A stretch of DNA of 8,552 nucleotides from Euryarchaeota archaeon UBA220 (GTDB lineage: Archaea > Thermoplasmatota > Poseidoniia > Poseidoniales > Thalassarchaeaceae): positions 1-8,552 of the forward strand of contig DAON01000030.1 of NCBI GenBank assembly GCA_002501885.1, read 5' to 3'. A program made the translations under genes and the position numbers. Shown here in pieces: positions 1 through 6,479 of this stretch. The notes below the pieces were generated by a model. It ran no database searches and was not told where the DNA came from. It saw nothing but the letters and a program-made list of their open reading frames with translations. Position 1 is the stretch's first letter, and every line of letters starts with the position of its first letter.

Positions 1-48
1 ATCCCCGATCTTCTCGCACGGCGTGCTGCTGAGCAGAAGAGGATTAGG

Positions 49-324
49 ATGGTTTTGGATTCTATGCGCGCCGAGGAGGAAGCAAAACTGAAAGGAGGCG
101 AAGACGCTGTGGCGTGGGTTAAGGAGGAGTTGTGCATAGGTTGCGATCAGTGTACAATTGTCTGTGATGATGATGCTATTGAGTTGTATGATACCCCTCT
201 AGCCAGTCCAATAATGGATGTGGATGTGAACAGGAAGGCTAGAATCCTACGTGATGAATGTACTGGCTGTAGGTTGTGTGCACTAGGTTGCCCAACAGAT
301 GCAATAATCATGATTGACAGGTAG
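49..324 (+). CDS. 2x[4Fe-4S] ferredoxin-domain protein (possibly the 3' end of a longer gene)
   Basis: Low-potential electron carrier domain with two cubane iron-sulfur clusters. Two CX2CX2CX3C motifs are visible: Cys29, 32, 35, 39 and Cys71, 74, 77, 81. In this family each cluster takes three cysteines from one motif and the last from the other. The second motif has the usual Pro after its last Cys; the first has Asp instead. About 28 residues precede the first Cys, which is long for a free ferredoxin, and the frame stays open to the window edge at position 1. It may therefore be the C-terminal domain of a larger oxidoreductase. A GAGG about 6 bases before the ATG makes a start at 49 possible. 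The partner enzyme cannot be told from the sequence. The downstream plus-strand genes follow closely. Confidence is high for the domain and low for the exact 5' end. Confidence 0.8.
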   Translation: MVLDSMRAEEEAKLKGGEDAVAWVKEELCIGCDQCTIVCDDDAIELYDTPLASPIMDVDVNRKARILRDECTGCRLCALGCPTDAIIMIDR

Positions 325-425
325 GTGGTAAGATTAAGGAAGAAGAACCAGTAAGATTTGGGGCTGAGTTTGGACCAAAGAGGACAAAGGGATCTACGGG
401 AGTTTCTCTTTCTACATTCAAAACT

Positions 426-617
426 TTGGTTTGGGTATCTAACCTAGGAGGGCTACTGCTATTCGTTATCGGACTTGAGTTGATGACAGTGCAACAGAGG
501 TTCTATCTCGGGCTGGCTTGCATAGTGGCTGGAATCGTTATCGCCCTGTTTCCATCAAACTATGAGATAGTTGGAATGGATGGATTCGATTTAGAAGAAG
601 GCGGGAGCAATGACTGA
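426..617 (+). CDS. Small two-helix membrane protein, unknown function (start uncertain)
   Basis: I do not recognise this protein. From the TTG at 426 it has 63 residues with two hydrophobic segments (about residues 6-22 and 27-43) and a short acidic C-terminus. The TTG has no visible ribosome binding site. The same frame is open upstream to position 318 and reads as a plausible charged N-terminus, but that stretch holds no ATG, GTG or other TTG. An ATT at 333 preceded by AGGTGGT with 3 bases between would give a 94-residue protein, so the true start may be non-canonical. The gene follows the ferredoxin-domain gene and overlaps the next gene by 8 bases, which suggests co-transcription. The position of the stop codon is clear; the start is not. 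Confidence 0.55.
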   Translation: MVWVSNLGGLLLFVIGLELMTVQQRFYLGLACIVAGIVIALFPSNYEIVGMDGFDLEEGGSND

Positions 618-894
618 CCCTTTCCAGATGATGGGTACTGATTTTCAGAAGTTGGTGTGGGAGCAGTTACTAGCTATTCCACTTGGCGAGACTAGGTCTT
701 ACAAGCAAATCGCCGAGGCTATTGGACATCCTAGATCTTCTAGGGCTGTTGCAAATGCTTGCGGTGCCAATCCTCTTCCCATCACAGTACCTTGTCACCG
801 AGCAGTTAGGTCCGATGGAAAACTCGGAGGATATAGTGGTGAAGGAGGGATTGAGGCAAAGGAGAAATTGCTTAGAGAAGAAGGTGCCCTCTAG
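610..894 (+). CDS. ogt: Methylated-DNA--protein-cysteine methyltransferase, minimal catalytic domain
   Basis: DNA repair protein that moves alkyl groups from O6-alkylguanine to its own cysteine in a single-turnover reaction. The 94 residues match the C-terminal DNA-binding and catalytic domain of the Ogt/MGMT family: GTDFQKLVW near the N-terminus, Tyr31 and Arg45 at the places of human Tyr114 and the Arg128 finger, then the active-site motif PCHR at 61-64 (Cys62) and a GGYSG near residues 73-77. Because Cys is present, this is not an alkyltransferase-like protein, which would carry Trp or Ala there. The N-terminal RNase-H-like domain found in most Ogt proteins is absent. A GGGAG lies about 5 bases before the ATG, and the gene overlaps the upstream membrane protein gene by 8 bases. 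It converges on asnB with a 4-base overlap. Confidence 0.9.
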   Translation: MTDPFQMMGTDFQKLVWEQLLAIPLGETRSYKQIAEAIGHPRSSRAVANACGANPLPITVPCHRAVRSDGKLGGYSGEGGIEAKEKLLREEGAL

Positions 895-2666
895 GTCGGC
901 CATGGGCCAACATCATCCAATAAATCCATCAACGATTTTGATTTTCGTAAACTTGGATTATCAGTGAAATGAATAGAGTGGAATAATCTGATTCCAATCG
1001 CCATGTCTGGTTGATCACGAAGAATCGGGGCTAGATTTCCATATTCAGATGACCATTCCATTGCGTGAGGAGTCAATTCTTCAATCAGAGAGGAAACAAG
1101 ATCTGGAGTGGTGGCAGTACCTGCAGGTAATTTGGGACGCTCGACTATGGTTTCAGGGAGACCCGATAGAGAGGAGGCTTGTCTGAGAGCAACCTTCTCT
1201 TTTGAATCGGAGATTAGCATATCCCTCGGGAGACTATTGCTAGCCATGACATGCTGCTTACCTAGGAACGGTACTCTGACCTCTAGTCCTTGTGCCATAC
1301 CATGTCTGTCTCCCAATCTTAGTTGGAAATTCGATAGTTGACCTCTCTCTAATTCAAAGTCCAGAGTTTCTTGTAGATTCTTGAATTGGTGACTGGGATG
1401 GACATTCGAATCCTTCCATGGACTTCCCTGCCCCAACTTCAGTCGTGAAGGGTCAAAGTCATACAAGGATAGTCTATTACTAACTGTTTTCGAGTGTTCT
1501 TCTAGATTCTTGTATCTAGGATACCCTCCATGCAACTCATCCGCACCTTGGCCACACAAGGCTACTTTGGCACTCCTAGACATCTGTTGGAATAATGGTT
1601 GCCAAAATAATACTGTGATGTCTAGATCTTCGCCATCATGGATGAAACTAGGTAGACGGTTCCAGAATGCGTTCTCTTCAATGATGCTAGTGTGGTGATT
1701 CATCTCCAAATGATTTGCAACTAATTCGGCTGCGACGAAATCCGGATTCTCCTCATTGCTGGCAACAGTCCAACATTCTGGAACTGCACCTCCCACTTCT
1801 AGGGCTGCGTCTTTGGCTAGTGCGGCGATTAGGCTAGAATCCAATCCTCCTGACAGAACGACTCCAATTGGTGCGTCCGATAGCATCCTAGATTCTACAG
1901 ACTGTCTCAGGCTGGAAAGCAACCACTCTGGGCCGGATTCAGAATCCCAATCTGCCATTACACGAGTATGTTTGTAGTGGCTTTGTATTGATTTGAGAAT
2001 GGCGCGTCCCTTATTGTCTAGAGTCCAAGTCTCTATTGTGCCAGGTTCTACTTGCGTAACTCCTGAGAATAGCGTTGTCATATCAAGAGGGTATTCATAG
2101 GCTAGTCTGATTGCTATGGCGTCGATATCTGGAGTGGCAATGAATCCGGGGTGTTCCTGTAGTGCCTTAATTTCTGATGCGAAGACTAGGGTTCCGTCGG
2201 GCAACAGTGTGCGAACTAATGGTTTCACTCCCAATGGGTCCCTGCACAGAAGGAGTTCTTGTCTTGCTTGGTCCCAAATAGCAAAGCCCCATATCCCATC
2301 TAATTTGTTTATCCAATCGGAATGATTTGGTTTGGGATTTCCTGAAACAGTGTTGTGTAATGCCAGAATAGTTTCGCTATCTCCAGAAGTCCTCCAAGGG
2401 TAATTCTTGATTTCTCTCCTAATTTTCTTGTAGTTGTATATCTCTCCATTCTGAATTAGTACTGAGCCGTGGTCCGAATGAATAGGTTGGTATGAGCCCT
2501 CTAAGTCCAAGATTGAGAGTCGAGAATGTCCGAATGCCACTGACCCGTTTCTTAGCTCCTCTTCGAAGCCCCCTCTTCCATCAGGACCTCTGTGGGCTAG
2601 GCATTCTGCCATTGATGTTGCAATGGTGGCATCAGCATTGCCCAGAATCCCAGTAATGCCGCACAC
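891..2666 (-). CDS. asnB: Asparagine synthase (glutamine-hydrolysing) family amidotransferase
   Basis: ATP-dependent amidotransferase, by family converting aspartate and glutamine to asparagine and glutamate. The 591 residues have the two expected domains. The N-terminal class II glutaminase domain carries Cys2, HRGPDG (25-30), Arg48, NGEIYN (73-78) and RDPLGVKPL (142-150). The synthetase domain carries the pyrophosphate loop SGGLDSS (272-278) and GQGADELHGGY (372-382). The GTG start is fixed because the nucleophilic Cys must be residue 2. In the second motif a Gln (about residue 373) stands where E. coli AsnB has Glu348, the proposed general base, so substrate or efficiency may differ. No clear ribosome binding site is seen. 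It is the last gene of a minus-strand cluster, 39 bases after the 40-residue membrane protein gene. Its stop codon shares CTAG with the stop of the converging repair gene. Confidence 0.9.
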   Translation of the reverse strand: MCGITGILGNADATIATSMAECLAHRGPDGRGGFEEELRNGSVAFGHSRLSILDLEGSYQPIHSDHGSVLIQNGEIYNYKKIRREIKNYPWRTSGDSETILALHNTVSGNPKPNHSDWINKLDGIWGFAIWDQARQELLLCRDPLGVKPLVRTLLPDGTLVFASEIKALQEHPGFIATPDIDAIAIRLAYEYPLDMTTLFSGVTQVEPGTIETWTLDNKGRAILKSIQSHYKHTRVMADWDSESGPEWLLSSLRQSVESRMLSDAPIGVVLSGGLDSSLIAALAKDAALEVGGAVPECWTVASNEENPDFVAAELVANHLEMNHHTSIIEENAFWNRLPSFIHDGEDLDITVLFWQPLFQQMSRSAKVALCGQGADELHGGYPRYKNLEEHSKTVSNRLSLYDFDPSRLKLGQGSPWKDSNVHPSHQFKNLQETLDFELERGQLSNFQLRLGDRHGMAQGLEVRVPFLGKQHVMASNSLPRDMLISDSKEKVALRQASSLSGLPETIVERPKLPAGTATTPDLVSSLIEELTPHAMEWSSEYGNLAPILRDQPDMAIGIRLFHSIHFTDNPSLRKSKSLMDLLDDVGPWPT

Positions 2667-2705
2667 AGCCGATATGGACCTTGGTAAGGTTCATCATTAT
2701 GGCGT

Positions 2706-2828
2706 TCAGAAGTAAACAAAGAAGATGGCGAAAGAAACCAGTGAAGCGATGGTCCAAACAACCACATATCCAGACTGTGAAACCGATGATTCCACAATTC
2801 CACCTGCGGATTCGTCCTCAGCCATCAT
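2706..2828 (-). CDS. Hypothetical 40-residue single-helix membrane protein
   Basis: A short frame between the kinase-like gene and asnB encodes 40 residues. The first half is polar and acidic (MMAEDESAGG at the start) and the second half, from about residue 21, is one hydrophobic segment that ends the protein at VYF. This is the layout of a small tail-anchored membrane protein. Two ATG codons lie in tandem at the start; neither has a strong ribosome binding site. A TTTACAAT lies 20-27 bases upstream and could be a TATA element for a leaderless transcript. Spacing is 45 bases from the upstream gene and 39 bases to asnB, consistent with a real gene in the cluster. I do not recognise the family; it does not look like Sec61-beta. 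The evidence is hydrophobic pattern and context only. Confidence 0.5.
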   Translation of the reverse strand: MMAEDESAGGIVESSVSQSGYVVVWTIASLVSFAIFFVYF

Positions 2829-2873
2829 ATTGTCCAACCGAACTCGGATTGTAAAGATGACGGGGTGACAAAC

Positions 2874-3512
2874 TCACAAGAATGGGAGCAATAACATCAG
2901 GCCAGTCAATGGAAATAGTATCATTGTTGCATTATCATCGATTTCTTTGGTTTTAGGCAATTCTCCTAAAACAGTAAGTGGAGCGAGGAGGATTGCCGCA
3001 ATTATGTCGGTACCGAGCCAATAGTGACTCCCAAGCCAGACTCCATAAGATACTACCATTCCAACATATATGGCCAATCTGAGGTCTTGTTTTGTCCTCT
3101 TTATCTCCCCCATAACAGGGTCAACTAGAGTTAATCCAACAATGAGTGGGATGCCATAAATTCCAGCTTCCAACCCCTCTCCTTCGCCCGGAGCAAGTAA
3201 TAATGCCAGAGAGACCGCCAAGCCGCCCCATGCCAGGGCCGAAATCTGATCTGCCTCATACTCCCTTTGTCCGAAGATTACAATCCCAAAGCGAAGTCGG
3301 ATAACCTCTGCGAGAATGATTAGGAAACAAACTATGCTGACTAATTGTTTGGCATCTATTGAGATAATGTCGGCAACATCTTGTCCGTACAAATAGTAGA
3401 TGAAGGGCACTGCCGTCATGGAAACATGAGTGAACCGCCTGAAGGCATGTCCTCCGAAACCACCAACTGAGTGATCGACATGGTCGGCTAATACATGCGA
3501 ATCGTCAGACAT
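2874..3512 (-). CDS. Dolichol/phytol kinase-like integral membrane protein
   Basis: The predicted 212-residue protein is strongly hydrophobic, with about seven membrane segments. Several short motifs resemble the dolichol kinase/phytol kinase/DGK1 family, which phosphorylates prenols or lipids using CTP: RRFTHV (25-30) at the entry of the first helix, a REYEADQISA segment (83-92), VDPVMGE (130-136) at the place of the GD..A..G motif, and DDNATM (192-197) before the last helix, like the family's DDNLT. If correct, it would make polyprenyl phosphate for glycan assembly or recycle prenols for lipid synthesis. The ATG at 3512 is chosen because GAGGG lies 5 bases upstream and meaB ends 1 base before; an ATG at 3548 would lie inside meaB without need. 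The exact substrate cannot be read from the sequence, and the assignment rests on weak motifs. Confidence 0.55.
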   Translation of the reverse strand: MSDDSHVLADHVDHSVGGFGGHAFRRFTHVSMTAVPFIYYLYGQDVADIISIDAKQLVSIVCFLIILAEVIRLRFGIVIFGQREYEADQISALAWGGLAVSLALLLAPGEGEGLEAGIYGIPLIVGLTLVDPVMGEIKRTKQDLRLAIYVGMVVSYGVWLGSHYWLGTDIIAAILLAPLTVLGELPKTKEIDDNATMILFPLTGLMLLLPFL

Positions 3513-3513
3513 G

Positions 3514-4386
3514 TTATCCCTCAGACAAAGTAATTTCTCTGATAGCATCTTCTAGTGTTATTCTTCCGGTCTCCAAGAGTTCGATAACCCGAATTAACTC
3601 AGGATGGTTTAGCAGACGAGAGTCCCATGCGGAAATGAGGCGTTCTCTCGCCCTTAGTCCACTTCTGGACTCCGGGACACAGTTCTCGATATCGTGAATT
3701 AACTCTTCAATTCCAGTTCCATCATGAGAGCAGACCAAATGAACAGAGGGAGGAGAGGTATCCATCGATAACGATGAAGTGATTGCCTCGGCAGCTTGTT
3801 CTGAACCTTCTAAATCTGACTTATTTACTACGATAATGTCAGCTAACTCGATTATTCCTGCCTTCTCTGCTTGTACGATATCTCCCCTATCTGGGCCGTC
3901 TACGAGAAGAATCCTATCTGCAAAAGCAGCGATTCGATAGTCTGACTGTCCTGAACCCACTGTCTCGATGACTATCCTGTTCCAGCCGCACGCTGCTAAA
4001 CAATCAATCATCGTGGAGATGTATGCAGATAGGCCTCCCGGGTGGTTTCTAGTTGCTAAGGATCTGACGAATACAGAGTCTCCAGAGTCTGCAGAGGCCA
4101 TCCTCATCCTATCCCCTAGCAGAGCCCCTCCACTTTTCGGTGAAGAGGGGTCGACTGCTAGGACGGCTACTTTGTCTCCTCTACTCGACCAGTAGTCTAC
4201 AAAATTTCCAATCAATGACGATTTTCCTGCCCCCGGGGGGCCAGTTACGCCAATCGTCCATGACTCTTGTAGGGAGAGGTTTGGCTCAAATCCTGACTCA
4301 ATAAGAGTAAGTAGTCTAGAAAGGTCTCTGCGGCTTCCTTGCAGAGCGGAGTCGACAATATCCTGTTCCTTTACTCCCATCTCCAT
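3514..4386 (-). CDS. meaB: Methylmalonyl-CoA mutase-associated GTPase MeaB (ArgK family)
   Basis: P-loop GTPase that protects methylmalonyl-CoA mutase and gates cofactor B12 delivery. The 290 residues show an N-terminal helical segment (about 10-32, RRDLSRLLTLIE), Walker A GPPGAGKSS (49-57), DPSSP (79-83), GDRMRM (91-96), the family's modified G3 ETVG (141-144), and the guanine-specificity motif NKSD (188-191). The segment after G3 reads SGQSD, where most MeaB proteins have VGQSE, and the region usually written PGAGDELQ reads PDRGDIVQ, so the switch region is somewhat divergent. The ATG at 4386 is preferred to the one two codons later because GGAGAG lies 6 bases upstream. It overlaps the B12-subunit gene by 16 bases and is followed 1 base later by the kinase-like gene. 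Direct linkage to the mutase subunit supports the role. Confidence 0.93.
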   Translation of the reverse strand: MEMGVKEQDIVDSALQGSRRDLSRLLTLIESGFEPNLSLQESWTIGVTGPPGAGKSSLIGNFVDYWSSRGDKVAVLAVDPSSPKSGGALLGDRMRMASADSGDSVFVRSLATRNHPGGLSAYISTMIDCLAACGWNRIVIETVGSGQSDYRIAAFADRILLVDGPDRGDIVQAEKAGIIELADIIVVNKSDLEGSEQAAEAITSSLSMDTSPPSVHLVCSHDGTGIEELIHDIENCVPESRSGLRARERLISAWDSRLLNHPELIRVIELLETGRITLEDAIREITLSEG

Positions 4387-4808
4387 TCTGAACTCTCTCC
4401 CACACCAACAGATTCTCCGGACTTCTTCCTAGAAGACACTTCATTTAGGAAGTCAAGAATCTCCGATGTACTAGTGCCTGGTCCAAAAATAGCCCTGACT
4501 CCCAGATTATGCAGCGCATCCCTATCTGATGCTGGAATTATTCCTCCAGCGAATACTACCGTTCTACCTAGATCTTCTTTGATTAATCCCTCGCAGATGG
4601 CTGGAATTAGAACATCATGCGCTCCGGATAGAGTTGACAGTCCTAATGCAGCAGCATCCTCATCCATAGTGGCGCGTACGATTTCTTCTGGGGTCTTTCG
4701 CAGCCCAGTATAAACTACCTCGTGACCACCATCTCTGAGTGCCCTAGCAATTACTTTGGCGCCCCTGTCATGGCCGTCCAGACCCGGTTTAGCAACAATG
4801 ACCTTCAT
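4371..4808 (-). CDS. Methylmalonyl-CoA mutase, B12-binding (C-terminal) subunit
   Basis: Cobalamin-binding subunit of the mutase that isomerises (R)-methylmalonyl-CoA to succinyl-CoA. The 145 residues form one B12-binding fold: DGHDRG (11-16) supplies the cobalt-ligating His13, S58-x-L60 and FAGGIIP (87-93) bind the nucleotide tail, and FGPGT lies at 108-112. Free-standing subunits in archaea begin almost directly with the KPGLDGHDRG motif, so the ATG at 4808 is chosen. The frame extends upstream to 5009 but would then run antisense into the carboxylase gene. No ribosome binding site is visible, so a leaderless message is possible. The last 20 or so residues are a polar tail that overlaps meaB. 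The large catalytic subunit and the epimerase are not in the window. It diverges from the propionyl-CoA carboxylase gene. Confidence 0.93.
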   Translation of the reverse strand: MKVIVAKPGLDGHDRGAKVIARALRDGGHEVVYTGLRKTPEEIVRATMDEDAAALGLSTLSGAHDVLIPAICEGLIKEDLGRTVVFAGGIIPASDRDALHNLGVRAIFGPGTSTSEILDFLNEVSSRKKSGESVGVGESSEWRWE

Positions 4809-4866
4809 TTCGACGGTTAATGGCACACGGGCGTGAGACTTCAAGCAACCGATTGAGAATTGATTC

Positions 4867-4884
4867 GCAATACCTAGGTAATGC
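4867..4884. promoter_or_regulatory. Near-perfect 18-bp palindrome in the divergent promoter region (candidate operator)
   Basis: The sequence GCAATACCTAGGTAATGC is an inverted repeat with two 9-base arms and one mismatched pair; its centre TACCTAGGTA is a perfect 10-bp palindrome. It lies in the 108-base gap between the divergent B12-subunit gene (ATG at 4808) and pccB (ATG at 4917). A dimeric regulator bound here could control both halves of the pathway. No regulator gene is present and no protein is known to bind, so the role is inference from symmetry and place. Confidence 0.4.
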
Positions 4885-4916
4885 TCATTGGCGGGGTTGT
4901 GCTGACTAGGCTGGTT

Positions 4917-6470
4917 ATGAGCGTAAACGAAGACCGTGTCCAGGACTTGCGGCGAAGAAAGTCTCAGGCTGCCGGAGGAGGCGGACAAGCTAGAGTTTCG
5001 GCCCAGCATGCCAAGGGAAAGATGACCGCTCGTGAGAGAATTGAGGCTCTTCTAGACGATGGGTCGTTCATGGAGGTCGATACACTGGTTGAGCATCGAT
5101 GCAGGGATTTTGAGATGGATAGGAATGTAATCCCAGGTGACGGAGTAGTTTGTGGACACGGAATGATTGATGGTAGAGTAGTCTATTGCTTCGCTCAGGA
5201 TTTTACTGTTTATGGCGGATCATTGGGAGAGATGCATGGCCTGAAGATTTGCAAGATTCTAGATATGGCCCTCAAAACAGGTGCCCCTGTAATAGGCCTA
5301 AATGATAGTGGAGGAGCTAGAATCCAAGAGGGAGTTGCGAGTCTTGGCTCGTACGCCGAGATTTTCTTCCGCAATGTAAGAGCGAGTGGAGTTATTCCGC
5401 AGATTTCTGTAATTATGGGGCCCTGTGCAGGAGGCGCGGTTTATTCTCCGGCAATCACGGACTTCGTCGTAATGGTGGACAAGACATCTCATATGTTCAT
5501 TACAGGACCTGAGGTCATCAAGACGGTAACCAATGAAGAGGTTTCTTTTGAGGATTTAGGAGGTGCATCTACTCACGCGACTAAGTCCGGAGTTACTCAT
5601 TTCACAGCTCAAGATGACGATGAGGCGCTTTCAATTGTACGCGATCTCGTTGGATTCATGCCCTCGAACAATCTTGAGAAGCCTCCCGTGTCCGGTACAT
5701 CAGACCCTCTGGACAGACTCTGCGACAGCCTAGATGAACTGGTCCCGATTGATCCAAGTCAACCCTATGACATCACTATGGCGATAGAGGAAATTCTTGA
5801 CGATGGTGCTTTCCTTGAAGTTCAGGCAGGTTTTGCTGGTAACATAGTAGTTGGTTTTGGAAGATTAGGAGGGCATACAATTGGTGTGGTAGGAAACCAA
5901 CCTAGCGTGCTTGCTGGATGTTTGGATATTGATGCTTCAATCAAAGGTGCTAGGTTTGTCAGATTTTGTGATGCTTTCAACATCCCTTTGCTGACCTTTG
6001 TCGATGTTCCTGGCTTCCTACCGGGAGCGAGCCAAGAATGGGGGGGAATAATTAGGCATGGTGCTAAACTGTTGTACGCATACGCTGAGGCTACTGTACC
6101 AAAGTTGACGGTTATAACGAGAAAGGCATATGGAGGCGCTTATGATGTAATGTCGTCCAAGCATATCAGAGGCGACTACAATATCGCTTGGCCAACTGCT
6201 CAGTTAGCAGTAATGGGTGCCGAAGGTGCGGTCCAGATTATTCATCGTAAGCGCATTGCAACTTCAGGAAATCCTGAACAGGAAAGAGATAGGTTGGTAG
6301 ATGATTATGAAGAGACTTTTGCTAACCCATATCGAGCTGCTGCTCTAGGTTATCTCGACGATGTCATTCAGCCTAGTCAAACTCGTGAGGTTTTGACTCG
6401 TGCCCTTGGAGCCTTGCTTGAGAAAGAAGAAATTCGCCCTGCACGCAAGCACGGTAACATTCCACTGTGA
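4917..6470 (+). CDS. pccB: Propionyl-CoA (acyl-CoA) carboxylase, beta/carboxyltransferase subunit
   Basis: Carboxyltransferase that moves CO2 from carboxybiotin to propionyl-CoA, giving methylmalonyl-CoA. The 517 residues are full length for the family and contain both crotonase-like halves. The N-terminal half shows NDSGGARIQEG (129-139) and GPCAGGAVYSPA (168-179), where backbone amides form an oxyanion hole. The C-terminal half shows DVPGFLPG (363-370), AYGGAYDVMSSK (404-415), AWPTAQLAVMG (424-434) and the typical end KHGNIPL. Asp410 in AYGGAYD matches the residue (Asp422 in Streptomyces PccB) tied to propionyl-CoA preference. The start at 4917 fits the family N-terminus; an in-frame ATG at 4881 would add a hydrophobic stretch not expected in this family. 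Only a weak AGG precedes the start. The next gene follows after 9 bases. Confidence 0.95.
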   Translation: MSVNEDRVQDLRRRKSQAAGGGGQARVSAQHAKGKMTARERIEALLDDGSFMEVDTLVEHRCRDFEMDRNVIPGDGVVCGHGMIDGRVVYCFAQDFTVYGGSLGEMHGLKICKILDMALKTGAPVIGLNDSGGARIQEGVASLGSYAEIFFRNVRASGVIPQISVIMGPCAGGAVYSPAITDFVVMVDKTSHMFITGPEVIKTVTNEEVSFEDLGGASTHATKSGVTHFTAQDDDEALSIVRDLVGFMPSNNLEKPPVSGTSDPLDRLCDSLDELVPIDPSQPYDITMAIEEILDDGAFLEVQAGFAGNIVVGFGRLGGHTIGVVGNQPSVLAGCLDIDASIKGARFVRFCDAFNIPLLTFVDVPGFLPGASQEWGGIIRHGAKLLYAYAEATVPKLTVITRKAYGGAYDVMSSKHIRGDYNIAWPTAQLAVMGAEGAVQIIHRKRIATSGNPEQERDRLVDDYEETFANPYRAAALGYLDDVIQPSQTREVLTRALGALLEKEEIRPARKHGNIPL

Positions 6471-6479
6471 GGAGCCGTC

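Noticed and set aside
2678..2690. Small inverted repeat ACCTT-GGT-AAGGT upstream of asnB
   Set aside because: Only 5 pairs with a 3-base loop and no extension; expected by chance at this frequency.
2725..2868. Plus-strand frame of 47 residues opposite the small membrane protein gene
   Set aside because: It is Ser/Thr-rich with no recognisable pattern, has no clear ribosome binding site and lies antisense to a frame with a much better hydrophobic pattern.
4339..4713. Plus-strand frame of 124 residues
   Set aside because: It lies antisense to the well-supported B12-binding subunit and the start of meaB, and its translation has no family features.
4881..4916. Earlier ATG for pccB
   Set aside because: It adds a short hydrophobic stretch unlike the family N-terminus, and the ATG lies inside the palindrome.
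4809..5009. N-terminal extension of the B12-binding subunit
   Set aside because: It would run antisense into pccB; the family's free-standing subunits start just before the KPGLDGHDRG motif.
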